From: Brevibacterium sp. S22
GTDB lineage: Bacteria > Actinomycetota > Actinomycetes > Actinomycetales > Brevibacteriaceae
Assembly (NCBI RefSeq): GCF_004745485.1
Contig: NZ_RHFG01000005.1
Coordinates: 109,160-173,159 of the forward strand
Reading direction: 5' to 3'
Length of the DNA: 64,000 nucleotides
Notes under the pieces: generated by a model
What the model was told of the DNA's origin: nothing
What the model saw: the letters and a program-made list of their open reading frames with translations, nothing else
The model's database searches: none
In this document: positions 18,485-28,362 of the stretch, piece by piece
Position numbering within the stretch: the stretch's first letter is position 1
Layout: each line of letters starts with the position of its first letter
Translations under genes and position numbers: made by a program

Positions 18485-18522
18485 CGAAGCCGCCGGAGAC
18501 TCGGAACTCTCCGGCGGCTTCG
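18485..18522. terminator. bidirectional hairpin between mdlC and the aldo/keto reductase
   Basis: Perfect 15-bp arms (18485-18499 and 18508-18522) with an 8-nt loop. It is placed to stop both convergent transcripts. The palindromic word CTCGCCTCGGCGAG follows at 18542-18555. Confidence 0.7.
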
Positions 18523-18576
18523 TCATTGCTCAGCGGACCTGGTCTCGCCTCGGCGAGGTCTCAGGTCAGGACGATG

Positions 18577-19491
<915 letters not shown>

Positions 19492-19540
19492 CTATAACGT
19501 CACCGGCACCCCGCAGCATTCCACGCAGTCGACGCGACGG

Positions 19541-20911
<1,371 letters not shown>

Positions 20912-20969
20912 CGGATTCCTCCTCGGGTCAGTCGGCGGATTCGGATCGAGCGATGGCCACCAGTCGCCG

Positions 20970-20975
20970 TAGACT
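20970..20975 (+). promoter_or_regulatory. -10 box for the PTS EIIB gene
   Basis: TAGACT, in the 131-bp divergent gap between the EIIC and EIIB genes. No DasR-like operator was recognised in this gap. Confidence 0.4.
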
Positions 20976-21042
20976 TGTGACGCAGATCGCAGAACGAGAA
21001 AACGACGCCGGCACATCAGCGCCGGAGATGAAGGGGACAGAC

Positions 21043-21276
21043 ATGGACAAAGCAGAGCAGATCCTCGCCGGCCTCGGCGGTGCCGACAACATCGATGACA
21101 TCGAAGCATGCATCACCCGGCTGCGCGTCGAGGTCGACGACGACTCGCTGGTCAATGAACAGGCGCTCACCGCCGCCGGCGCGTTCGGTGTCGTGGTCCA
21201 GGGCAGCGCCGTCCAGGTCATCGTCGGTCCGGAGGCCGACAACCTCGTCGATGACATCGAAGACCTCATGGGCTGA
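21043..21276 (+). CDS. PTS EIIB component, GlcNAc/glucose type
   Basis: A 77-residue phosphocarrier that passes phosphate from EIIA to the incoming sugar. The phosphorylated cysteine is Cys23 in DDIEACITRLRVEV, the family hallmark, and a GVVVQGSAVQVIVGP segment follows. AAGGGGAC precedes the ATG. It is divergent from the EIIC gene and followed 123 bp later by EIIA, so the three-part transporter is encoded by separate genes. Confidence 0.9.
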   Translation: MDKAEQILAGLGGADNIDDIEACITRLRVEVDDDSLVNEQALTAAGAFGVVVQGSAVQVIVGPEADNLVDDIEDLMG

Positions 21277-21399
21277 GTCACGTCTTCGTCTCCTCTGCTC
21301 GCCGGTGAGCATATGCTGGTCGACAGCGTGCCTTGTCTGTAGTCTGAGGTCAGTCTAGGCGAAATGCTTCTGATTGTGGAGAAAGGCGGCCGACTGACA

Positions 21400-21852
21400 A
21401 TGACAGTCACCATCGCTGCACCCATCGCCGGTACCGTGATCCCACTGACGGAGGTCCCCGACCCCGTCTTCGCAAAGGCGCTCGTCGGGCCCGGGGCCGC
21501 GGTCGACCCCGGCGATGCAGCGACCTTGAGGGTCACGGCTCCCGTCTCCGGAAAGCTGACGAGCCTCAAACCCCACGCATTCGTCATCTCCCATCGGCCC
21601 GATCAGGGGGTGCTCGTTCACCTGGGCATCGACACCGTCCATCTGAAGGGCGCAGGTTTCATGCTCCGTGCCGAGGCCGGGCAGCAGGTCGAAGCCGGGG
21701 ACGAGATCATCGTCTGGGACCTGGAGGCTGCGAGGGAGGCGGAGAAGTCACTCGTCGTGCCGGTCATCGTCCTCGACGCCGATGTCGAGGAACTGAGCGT
21801 CGCCGAGGAGGGGCCGATCGATGCGGGTGGCGTGCTCATCCGCATCAGCTGA
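21400..21852 (+). CDS. PTS EIIA component, glucose/GlcNAc type
   Basis: A 150-residue phosphocarrier of the EIIA-Glc fold. The phospho-acceptor is His74 in GVLVHLGIDTV, and the second active-site His is His59 in LKPHAFVI. It takes phosphate from HPr and gives it to EIIB. The ATG at 21400 yields the normal MTVTIAAPIAG start. AAAGGCGG lies 12 nt upstream, a rather long spacing. TAGTCT (21340-21345) is a candidate -10 box, so it may have its own promoter. Confidence 0.9.
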   Translation: MTVTIAAPIAGTVIPLTEVPDPVFAKALVGPGAAVDPGDAATLRVTAPVSGKLTSLKPHAFVISHRPDQGVLVHLGIDTVHLKGAGFMLRAEAGQQVEAGDEIIVWDLEAAREAEKSLVVPVIVLDADVEELSVAEEGPIDAGGVLIRIS

Positions 21853-21858
21853 TCCGTC

Positions 21859-22377
21859 TCACTCGGCGAAGAGGGTGTGGACTTCGCCCGTGCGCTTCCG
21901 TCCGCCGAGGTCGGTGAGCTCGAGGACCACGGCGGATCCGACCACTGTCGCGCCGAGGTCGGTCACGACTGACTGAGCGGCGGCGAGGGTTCCGCCGGTG
22001 GCGAGGATGTCATCGATGAGGAGGACGCGCTCGCCCTCCTCCAGGACGTCGGGACCTTCGATGGTGGCGGTGCCGTATTCGAGGGAATAGGAGACCGCGG
22101 CCGCGGGCTTCGGAAGCTTGCCGGCCTTGCGGATCGGCAGGATGCCGACCCCTGTCATCGCGGCGATCGTCCCGGCGAAGAGGAAGCCACGGGCCTCGAG
22201 GCCGCCGACGATGTCGAACGTGCCCTCGAATGGGGCGATGAGCGCCTCGGTGACGGCTCGCAGCGCTGGTCCGTCGGCGATGAGCGGTGAGATGTCGCGG
22301 AAGTTCACCCCTGGCTCCGGGTAGTCGGGAATCGAGGTGATGAGGGCCTTGGCGCGATCGAGCTCGTGTGATGTCAC
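21859..22377 (-). CDS. apt: adenine phosphoribosyltransferase
   Basis: Salvages adenine to AMP with PRPP. The 172-residue product has the PRPP motif VLLIDDILATGGT (about 118-130), the GGLEARGF segment and an FRDISPL N-terminal motif typical of APRT. The start is GTG at 22377 with no ribosome site; TATCGT (22384-22389, minus strand) is 6 nt away, indicating a leaderless mRNA. A mirror TATCGT lies on the plus strand at about 22424, serving the divergent methyltransferase gene. Confidence 0.95.
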   Translation of the reverse strand: MTSHELDRAKALITSIPDYPEPGVNFRDISPLIADGPALRAVTEALIAPFEGTFDIVGGLEARGFLFAGTIAAMTGVGILPIRKAGKLPKPAAAVSYSLEYGTATIEGPDVLEEGERVLLIDDILATGGTLAAAQSVVTDLGATVVGSAVVLELTDLGGRKRTGEVHTLFAE

Positions 22378-22474
22378 GGGACAACGATACTCGACCGCCT
22401 TCCCGCCTCATCTCACGAGGAGTATCGTCGAGAGCTCAGCAGCATGACATGCCGGGTTCGGTGAGGAGGCCGAA

Positions 22475-23113
22475 ATGAACCGCCCTGTGAGGACCGTGAC
22501 CCTCGACCGGGCATTCGCGCGAGTGCACAGAGAGCTCTTCCTGCCTGAAGGTCAGCGGGCGTGGGCGGTGGCGGATGTGCCGTTGGAGATCGGGTGCGGG
22601 CAGACGAATTCCCAGCCGAGCACGGTTGCCGACATGCTCGAACTCCTCGCGCCGGAGTGCGGGGACTCGGTCCTCGACCTCGGATCGGGTTCGGGATGGA
22701 CGGCGGCCCTGCTGGCCGTCATCGTCGGGCGTGACGGGCGGGTCACCGGCGTCGAGCGTCATCCCGAGCTGCTTGCGCGAGAGCAGGAATCCGTTGCGAA
22801 GTCCATCACCGAGGCGGCCCCCGAGTCAGGCGCCGATGCAGAGTCGGGTGAGTCACCGGCACCGATCGAGTTCGTCGAGGCACGGGCGGGGGTTCTCGGG
22901 GCACCGGATCGCGGTCCTTTCGACCGAATCCTCGTCTCGGCTGGGGCCGATCATCTGCCGGAAGAACTGGTAGATCAGCTGGTCATCGGGGGAGTGATGG
23001 TCATCCCAGTCGGCGGTGTCATGCTGCGCGTCGTGCGCACCGGTGAGGAGCCAGGGGATGTTGAGGTCACTCGGCACGGGCGCTACCGTTTCGTCCCGCT
23101 GATCGTGGAGTAG
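22475..23113 (+). CDS. pcm: protein-L-isoaspartate O-methyltransferase-like protein
   Basis: A 212-residue SAM-dependent methyltransferase resembling enzymes that repair isoaspartyl damage in proteins. Motif I is VLDLGSGSGWTAALLA. The PCMT-specific QTNSQPSTVADMLELL segment precedes it (usual form: GQTISQP), and FDRILVSAGADHLPEELVDQL is the post-II region. The first 30 residues are shorter than in classical Pcm. GAGGAGG precedes the ATG, and TATCGT upstream is a likely -10. It converges on the next gene with 6 bp between stops. Confidence 0.8.
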   Translation: MNRPVRTVTLDRAFARVHRELFLPEGQRAWAVADVPLEIGCGQTNSQPSTVADMLELLAPECGDSVLDLGSGSGWTAALLAVIVGRDGRVTGVERHPELLAREQESVAKSITEAAPESGADAESGESPAPIEFVEARAGVLGAPDRGPFDRILVSAGADHLPEELVDQLVIGGVMVIPVGGVMLRVVRTGEEPGDVEVTRHGRYRFVPLIVE

Positions 23114-23119
23114 AAGTCG

Positions 23120-23728
23120 TCAGTCGCATTGCTCCCGGAGCTTTCTCTTGAGTTTCCGGCGACGGCAGATCCAGCTGAAGCAGCTGCCGACGATGAGACC
23201 GCCGAAAACCCAGATGAGAGTCTCATCGAACTTGGGGAAGACTGTCGCCCACCCTGAAGGAATCAGAGGATGCCCCAACGCGGCGGGGAGTGCGATGAGC
23301 CCCACTAAGAGCGTGAACATGATTATCTCGCCGAACAGTCCCGCCACACTCAGTTCATTGCGGGCGAGGCCGGACTGCCAGAAGAGATCGACCCCTCGTC
23401 TGCGGGCATAGTGGTTAGCTACTATGCCGGGAATCGTCATCGCTAGGTAGACGACGATTCCGGCCCACCACAATCCTGATGCGAGGAAGATGAACGCAAG
23501 CACCCACGCCATCATCTTCGCGACCGAGTAGCCCACCGCCAGAGCGCGAATGATGACCTGTTGCTCGTGGTCGTCGGCCAGCGGCATCTCATCGATCCCG
23601 GCCGAGCGTTCGAGAACCTTCTCAAGTCGCGTCGGCCCAACCTGCACGTGACGATTCTGCCGATCTCCGAGTTCGTCGTTGTCGAATCCCGAGACCCCGC
23701 CAGATGCGCGGTCTGTGTGCGCAGTCAT
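23120..23728 (-). CDS. small membrane protein, paralogue of the upstream gene
   Basis: A 202-residue protein with an acidic, hydrophilic N-terminus (1-60) and about four membrane helices, the first containing LASGLWWAGIVV. No enzyme motif is recognised. It is clearly homologous to the gene immediately upstream: both have ASGLWWAGI, a YARRRG/YARKRG motif after the second helix, and LGHPLIP/LGHPLLP before the last helix, and end with a basic tail. The two overlap by ATGA, so this is a tandem duplication translated as a unit. Function unknown. Confidence 0.7.
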   Translation of the reverse strand: MTAHTDRASGGVSGFDNDELGDRQNRHVQVGPTRLEKVLERSAGIDEMPLADDHEQQVIIRALAVGYSVAKMMAWVLAFIFLASGLWWAGIVVYLAMTIPGIVANHYARRRGVDLFWQSGLARNELSVAGLFGEIIMFTLLVGLIALPAALGHPLIPSGWATVFPKFDETLIWVFGGLIVGSCFSWICRRRKLKRKLREQCD

Positions 23729-24324
23729 TCGTGCCCTCCTCGCGAGCCAAACTCATCCCGGTTGGGTCGGGACGCTCTGCGCCGGCGGACGAACCAGCCG
23801 ATGATGATGACCACCCCTGCGGCGCCGAACCCCCAGAGCATGTAGAGGTCGCTCTCGTCGTAAGGACGGTTCTTCCACGACCATGGAAGCAGCGGGTGCC
23901 CGAGCTTCGCTTCGGCCACAATGAGCCCGCAGACGGCGGGGAGGAACACGGCACCGAGCAGCAGCCCCGTGATGTTGCGCTTCTCGACATCGTCGATGGA
24001 AGGAACGTCTAATCGGATTCCACGTTTGCGGGCATAGCGCTGAGTCACCACGCGGGGCAGATCAAGCGTTGTCACAATGATGACGAGGATTCCCGCCCAC
24101 CACAGACCTGAGGCGATGAACAACAGTCCGATGACCATGGCAGTCCACCGTGTCACCTGATAGCCGCGGGCGATGGCATCACCGATGATCCGTCGTTCGT
24201 CGGCATCGACGCTGGGCGCGGCATCGGCGTCCGCCGCAGACCTGTTCTCCGCCTCGGTCGGTGGGTCGAACTCACTGTCGACCGAGGAATCGCCCTCGGT
24301 CCTGTTCTCCGTCTCGGCGTTCAT
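23725..24324 (-). CDS. small membrane protein, first of a tandem paralogous pair
   Basis: A 199-residue protein with an acidic Ser/Asp/Glu/Ala-rich N-terminus, then membrane helices starting at WTAMVIGLLFIASGLWWAGI, and a basic C-terminal tail (VRRRRASRPNRD). GAGGAGG lies 6 nt before the ATG at 24324; the longer frame to 24420 is unlikely. It overlaps its downstream paralogue by 4 bp. No function is recognised. Confidence 0.7.
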   Translation of the reverse strand: MNAETENRTEGDSSVDSEFDPPTEAENRSAADADAAPSVDADERRIIGDAIARGYQVTRWTAMVIGLLFIASGLWWAGILVIIVTTLDLPRVVTQRYARKRGIRLDVPSIDDVEKRNITGLLLGAVFLPAVCGLIVAEAKLGHPLLPWSWKNRPYDESDLYMLWGFGAAGVVIIIGWFVRRRRASRPNRDEFGSRGGHE

Positions 24325-24358
24325 CTGCGTCCTCCTCGTCGAATCGACTCGTCCGCTG

Positions 24359-24380
24359 ATTAACAACATACATTGTTGAA
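24359..24380. promoter_or_regulatory. possible operator AACAA-N6-TTGTT
   Basis: An inverted repeat in unusually AT-rich DNA for this genome. It lies in the 101-bp gap between the membrane-protein pair and the ABC exporter 3' end. Its location suits a promoter or operator for the pair. Confidence 0.35.
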
Positions 24381-24425
24381 ACGGAGGTGTCGACCAGGAA
24401 CTGCAGAGCCTCGACTGCACGAGAA

Positions 24426-26249
24426 CTACACGAGCGAGTCGCGCCAGGCCTGGTGCAGCTGCGCGAACTTGCCGGTGCCGGAGATGAGCTCGTCCGGTGT
24501 CCCGTCCTCGATGATCCGGCCGGATTCCATGACGAGCACGCGGTCGGCGATCTCGACGGTGGACAGGCGGTGGGCGATGATGATCGCCGTTCTGCCCTCG
24601 AGCACCGTGGCCAGGGCGTTCTGCACCAGCCGCTCGGACGGGATGTCGAGATGCGCGGTCGCTTCGTCGAGGACGACGACATCCGGGTCGGCGAGGAACA
24701 CCCGCGCGAACGACACGAGCTGACGCTGCCCCGAGCTCAGCCGTCCGCCGCGCTTCTTCACATCCGTGGCATAGCCTTCGGGCAGCCGGCGGATGTATCC
24801 GTCGAGGCCGACGGCGGTCGCGGCGGCGACGACCGCTTCGTCGCTGGCCCCGGGATTGCCGATGCGGATGTTGTCGGCGATCGTGCCGGCGAAGAGGAAC
24901 GACTCCTGAGTGACCATGACCACCGACGAGCGCAGCTCCGCATCCTCAAGGTCGCGCAGATCCACTCCGTCGATCCCGACGCGCCCCTCGGTCGGGTCGT
25001 AGAACCGCGTGACGAGCTTGACCAGCGTCGACTTGCCGGCGCCGGTGGCGCCGACGAGGGCGACGATCTGCCCGGCAGGAACTTGCAGATCGAAGCGGGG
25101 GAGCACATCGGGTCCATCGCCGTAGGCGAACCGGACGCCGGCCAGATCGAGTGAACGCCCTGATCCTGTGCCGCCTGCCGCCCCCGACTGTGCGGGAAGG
25201 CGAACAGGTCTGTCCGGTTCGGCCACTGCCGGTTCCGCGTCGAGGACCGCGGCGATCTTCTCCAGCGCCGCCGACGCGGACTGATAGAGATTGAACGCCT
25301 GCACGAGTTCGTCGAGCGGGCCGTAGAAGCGGCGCAGGTAGAGGATGAACGCGGCGAGCACGCCGATCTGCGTCCACCCTTCGATGACGAGCCACGCGCC
25401 GATGACGATGATCACCGTCTGCGTGATATTGCCGATCAGCCGGGTCCACCCGGCGAACCACGCCACCCCGCGCAGGGCATCGGTGTTCGCATCCCGGTAC
25501 CGGGAGTCCTGATCGCTCAGGGTCCCGCGCCGCTCGGGCTGACGCCGGTACGCCTGCACGGCGCGGATGCCGCCCATCGTCTCGACGAAATGGACGATGA
25601 CCTTCGCGATCGATGTCCGCGTCCGCCGGTAGGCACTGCGCTGAGTCGAATGCGCGGCCTTCGTGATGAAGAACAGCGGTACGAAGCCGGCGAAGACGAC
25701 GATCGCCAGCGGCACATCGAGGACGAGGAGGGTGACGGCGATGAAGAGCATCTGCAGCACCGCAAGGGCCGTTTCGAACAGCGAATACGACAGGAACTGC
25801 TGCACCGATTCCATGTCCGAGGTCTGCCGTGACACGAGCCGACCCGAGGTCGACTTCTCGTGATAGCCCAGGTCAAGACGCTGCACATGGGTGAAGACCC
25901 GCTCGCGAAGAGTGAAGAGGATCTTCTGAGCGGTGATCCCGACCAGTCTGGTCGAAGTGAAAGCCAGAATCGCCGAGGCGACCGCTGAGAGCACGAAGAG
26001 CGTGACCGCCCGAAGCAGCGGATCGAGATCGCCGTCGATCGCCGCGGGAACGCCCGTGTCGAGGGCATCGGCGATGAACACCGGCCCGATGACGAGCAGC
26101 GCAGCAGTGAGAACGACGATGACGGCGAGGAAGGCGAGCATCGCCAGGTGCGGCCTGACCAGCGACATCAGCAGGGCGCGTGCCTTCTTCGCGATGTCGG
26201 CAGGCAGTGCCTCGACCTCGTCGTCACTGTCGAGACGGGGCATGCTCAT
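24426..26249 (-). CDS. ABC exporter half-transporter with catalytic ATPase site
   Basis: A 607-residue protein with six membrane helices (about 30-330) and a C-terminal ATPase. Walker A is GATGAGKST, Walker B is VVVLDEATAHLD with the catalytic Glu, and the H-loop is IIAHRLST. The signature reads LSSGQ rather than LSGGQ. It overlaps the preceding half-transporter gene by ATGA, so the two should form a heterodimer. AAGGAGGAC precedes the start. Likely exports drugs or lipids, or a peptide; the sequence does not say which. Confidence 0.9.
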   Translation of the reverse strand: MSMPRLDSDDEVEALPADIAKKARALLMSLVRPHLAMLAFLAVIVVLTAALLVIGPVFIADALDTGVPAAIDGDLDPLLRAVTLFVLSAVASAILAFTSTRLVGITAQKILFTLRERVFTHVQRLDLGYHEKSTSGRLVSRQTSDMESVQQFLSYSLFETALAVLQMLFIAVTLLVLDVPLAIVVFAGFVPLFFITKAAHSTQRSAYRRTRTSIAKVIVHFVETMGGIRAVQAYRRQPERRGTLSDQDSRYRDANTDALRGVAWFAGWTRLIGNITQTVIIVIGAWLVIEGWTQIGVLAAFILYLRRFYGPLDELVQAFNLYQSASAALEKIAAVLDAEPAVAEPDRPVRLPAQSGAAGGTGSGRSLDLAGVRFAYGDGPDVLPRFDLQVPAGQIVALVGATGAGKSTLVKLVTRFYDPTEGRVGIDGVDLRDLEDAELRSSVVMVTQESFLFAGTIADNIRIGNPGASDEAVVAAATAVGLDGYIRRLPEGYATDVKKRGGRLSSGQRQLVSFARVFLADPDVVVLDEATAHLDIPSERLVQNALATVLEGRTAIIIAHRLSTVEIADRVLVMESGRIIEDGTPDELISGTGKFAQLHQAWRDSLV

Positions 26250-28039
26250 GAGTGTCCTCCTTCCGTCACCGAGGCGGTTGTGTCCGTTTGGGTGTGTGCT
26301 GAGTCGGCACTTGCGCTCGCCCCCATGAGTTCGCGGTAGAGCTTCGAGGACTCGAGCAGCTCTTCGTGTGTGCCCAGGGCCGCGATCCGGCCCTCATCGA
26401 GCACGGCCACCACATCGGCCAGCGCCGCTGTGGAGGGGCGGTGGGCGATGATGAGGGTCGTCGAATCGGGCAGAATCTCCCGCAGCGCACGCTGCACCCG
26501 ATCCTCGGTGTCGACGTCGACAGCCGAGAGCGGGTCGTCGAGGACGAGGATGCGCGGACGTCCGATGACCGCGCGGGCCAAAGCGAGACGCTGCCGCTGA
26601 CCGCCGGACAGGGCCAGACCCTGCTCGCCCACCGGAGTGTCCAAACCATCGGGCAAGCGGGAGACGAAATCCTTCGCCGCGGCGATCTCGAGGGCCTTCC
26701 AGATCTCTTCTTCGCTCGCGCCCGGGGCGCCCATCTCGACGTTCTCGGCGACCGAGGTCGAGAACAGGATCGGATCCTCGAAGGACACGGACACGAGATG
26801 GCGCAGCTCGTTGACCGGCATGTCCCGGATGTCGACGCCGTCGATGCTCACCGTGCCGGCGGCGACGTCCTGCAGCCTGGGCACGAGAGAGGCCAGCGTC
26901 GTCTTGCCCGAGCCGGTCGCCCCGACGAGAGCCAGAGTCTGACCGGGTTCGATGGTGAGGTCGAGACCCTGCAGGGTCAGTCGATCGGTATCGGCGAAAC
27001 TGAAATCGACGTCGTCGAAGCGCAGCTTCCCGCGGTAGTGCCCGACCTCGGGAGCATCGTCGACACCACCGTCGGCGTCAGTGATGTCGTGGCGGATGTC
27101 GATGACCTCCCAGTACCGGCCGGCGGCGGTCAGCGCCATGAGCGCATCGGCGAGCAGGAAGCCGAGCATCTCGATGGGCATCCGCAGCACCATCGAGATC
27201 GTCACTGCGGCCACGACCGTGCCGATCGTCGTCCAGCCTTGGATGACACCCCAGGTGCCGACGGCGACGATCGCGGCCTGAGCCAGAGTCGGCAGCAGAA
27301 GGAGCACGCTCCACAGCCAGGAGTCGAGCTTCGCTTTGCGGATCTCCAAGGACTTCAGCCGAGTCGAGATCTCGGAGAAGCGCTCGGCGGCCCAGGGGGA
27401 GCGACCGAACGACTTGAGTATGCGGATGCCCTGGATGGACTCCTCGACATCCGTGGTCACTTCGCCCATGGTGTCCTGTGACCGGCGGGAGGTCTCACGG
27501 TAGTGCTTCTCGAAGACGGCGACCGCGATGATCGCCGGCACCGCCATGATGATCATGATCAGACCGAACACCGGCTGCATGAGCACGAGCATGACCGTGC
27601 CCACGGCGAGCACGATCGGCGTGGAGAGGAGGAACGGCAGCCCGAAGGCGAAGAAGCGGCGCAGCTGGGACAGATCATTGACCGCGCGGGAGAGCAGCTG
27701 ACCCGACTCCCAGGAGTCATGGATCGCCACCGAGGTGTACTGCAGACGATCGAACAGACGCGAACGCCACGTCACCTCCCAATGAGAGACGACAGGAGCC
27801 ACGATCATCCGCCGCGCCCACATTCCGACCGCCTCGGCGATGCCGATGAGCAGCACACCGAGGACCGGCAGCCACAGGCCGGACAGATCCCGGTGGGCGA
27901 TGGGTCCGTCGATGATATGACCGGTGATGATGGGGACGACGAGCTGGATGCCGTTGGCCAGGAGAGTGAGGACGAGTACGAGGATGTACACGCCGATGCG
28001 GGAGCGGAGATCGGGCCAGAACCGAAAGAGGGGACGCAC
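26246..28039 (-). CDS. ABC exporter half-transporter with degenerate ATPase site
   Basis: A 597-residue membrane-ATPase fusion. Walker A is GATGSGKTT and the signature LSGGQRQR is canonical, but Walker B is LVLDDPLSAVD, with Asp in place of the catalytic Glu. Together with its partner (intact Glu, altered signature) this is the asymmetric site pattern of heterodimeric exporters such as TM287/288. The start is a GTG at 28039 giving MRPLFRFWPDL; the 126-codon open frame beyond it is the ilvB leader region in reverse. TAGGCT lies 8 nt upstream on the minus strand. Confidence 0.88.
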   Translation of the reverse strand: MRPLFRFWPDLRSRIGVYILVLVLTLLANGIQLVVPIITGHIIDGPIAHRDLSGLWLPVLGVLLIGIAEAVGMWARRMIVAPVVSHWEVTWRSRLFDRLQYTSVAIHDSWESGQLLSRAVNDLSQLRRFFAFGLPFLLSTPIVLAVGTVMLVLMQPVFGLIMIIMAVPAIIAVAVFEKHYRETSRRSQDTMGEVTTDVEESIQGIRILKSFGRSPWAAERFSEISTRLKSLEIRKAKLDSWLWSVLLLLPTLAQAAIVAVGTWGVIQGWTTIGTVVAAVTISMVLRMPIEMLGFLLADALMALTAAGRYWEVIDIRHDITDADGGVDDAPEVGHYRGKLRFDDVDFSFADTDRLTLQGLDLTIEPGQTLALVGATGSGKTTLASLVPRLQDVAAGTVSIDGVDIRDMPVNELRHLVSVSFEDPILFSTSVAENVEMGAPGASEEEIWKALEIAAAKDFVSRLPDGLDTPVGEQGLALSGGQRQRLALARAVIGRPRILVLDDPLSAVDVDTEDRVQRALREILPDSTTLIIAHRPSTAALADVVAVLDEGRIAALGTHEELLESSKLYRELMGASASADSAHTQTDTTASVTEGGHS

Positions 28040-28180
28040 GATTGACCAGCCTAGTCGTGGGGTATGACACAATCCATGGGTCCAGCAACCGGACTTCCCG
28101 TTTCTCTCACCGCTGAATCGGCAGGGTCTCACCTGACAGACCTCCGACATCCCAGGATCCGAGACGATCGATTGCGAGGT

Positions 28181-28210
28181 TTGACACCCCCATCGGCCGC
28201 GGTGAACTAT
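28181..28210 (+). promoter_or_regulatory. promoter of ilvBNC
   Basis: TTGACA (28181-28186), an 18-bp spacer and AACTAT (28205-28210). The -10 ends 6 nt before the leader-peptide ATG, so transcription probably starts on that ATG. Confidence 0.75.
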
Positions 28211-28216
28211 TGAGGC

Positions 28217-28267
28217 ATGACTCACCTTCTTGTCGTCGTTATTACTCAGCGCGCGGATCTTCCGTAG
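28217..28267 (+). CDS. ilvL: ilvBNC leader peptide
   Basis: A 16-residue open frame, MTHLLVVVITQRADLP, followed by TAG. Codons 4-9 are Leu-Leu-Val-Val-Val-Ile, the three end products of the operon in a row, as in known ilv attenuators. It starts at the predicted transcription start (leaderless). It is followed by a stem-loop and a true T-tailed terminator before ilvB. Ribosome stalling at these codons when charged Leu, Val or Ile tRNA is scarce should let RNA polymerase read into ilvB. Confidence 0.85.
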   Translation: MTHLLVVVITQRADLP

Positions 28268-28294
28268 CCTGTCGAGACGACACGTTCCGCGCGC
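28249..28294 (+). promoter_or_regulatory. attenuator stem-loop overlapping the leader peptide end
   Basis: GCGCGCGGA (28249-28257, inside leader codons 11-14) pairs over 9 bp with TCCGCGCGC (28286-28294). Within the loop TGTCG/CGACA adds a 5-bp hairpin. Its 3' arm overlaps the terminator by 2 nt, so the two structures compete at their junction. Which state is antiterminating was inferred, not computed. Confidence 0.6.
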
Positions 28295-28321
28295 CCCTAC
28301 CGAATCCGGAGGGGCTTTTTT
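28293..28321 (+). terminator. ilvBNC attenuator terminator
   Basis: GCCCCT-A-CCG, loop AATC, CGG-AGGGGC, then six T residues. It is the only hairpin in the window with a full T-tract, and it lies 42 bp before ilvB. Confidence 0.85.
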
Positions 28322-28362
28322 AATGCGGAGATGAGAAGGAAACCTAGGAAGGATAGGAATCG

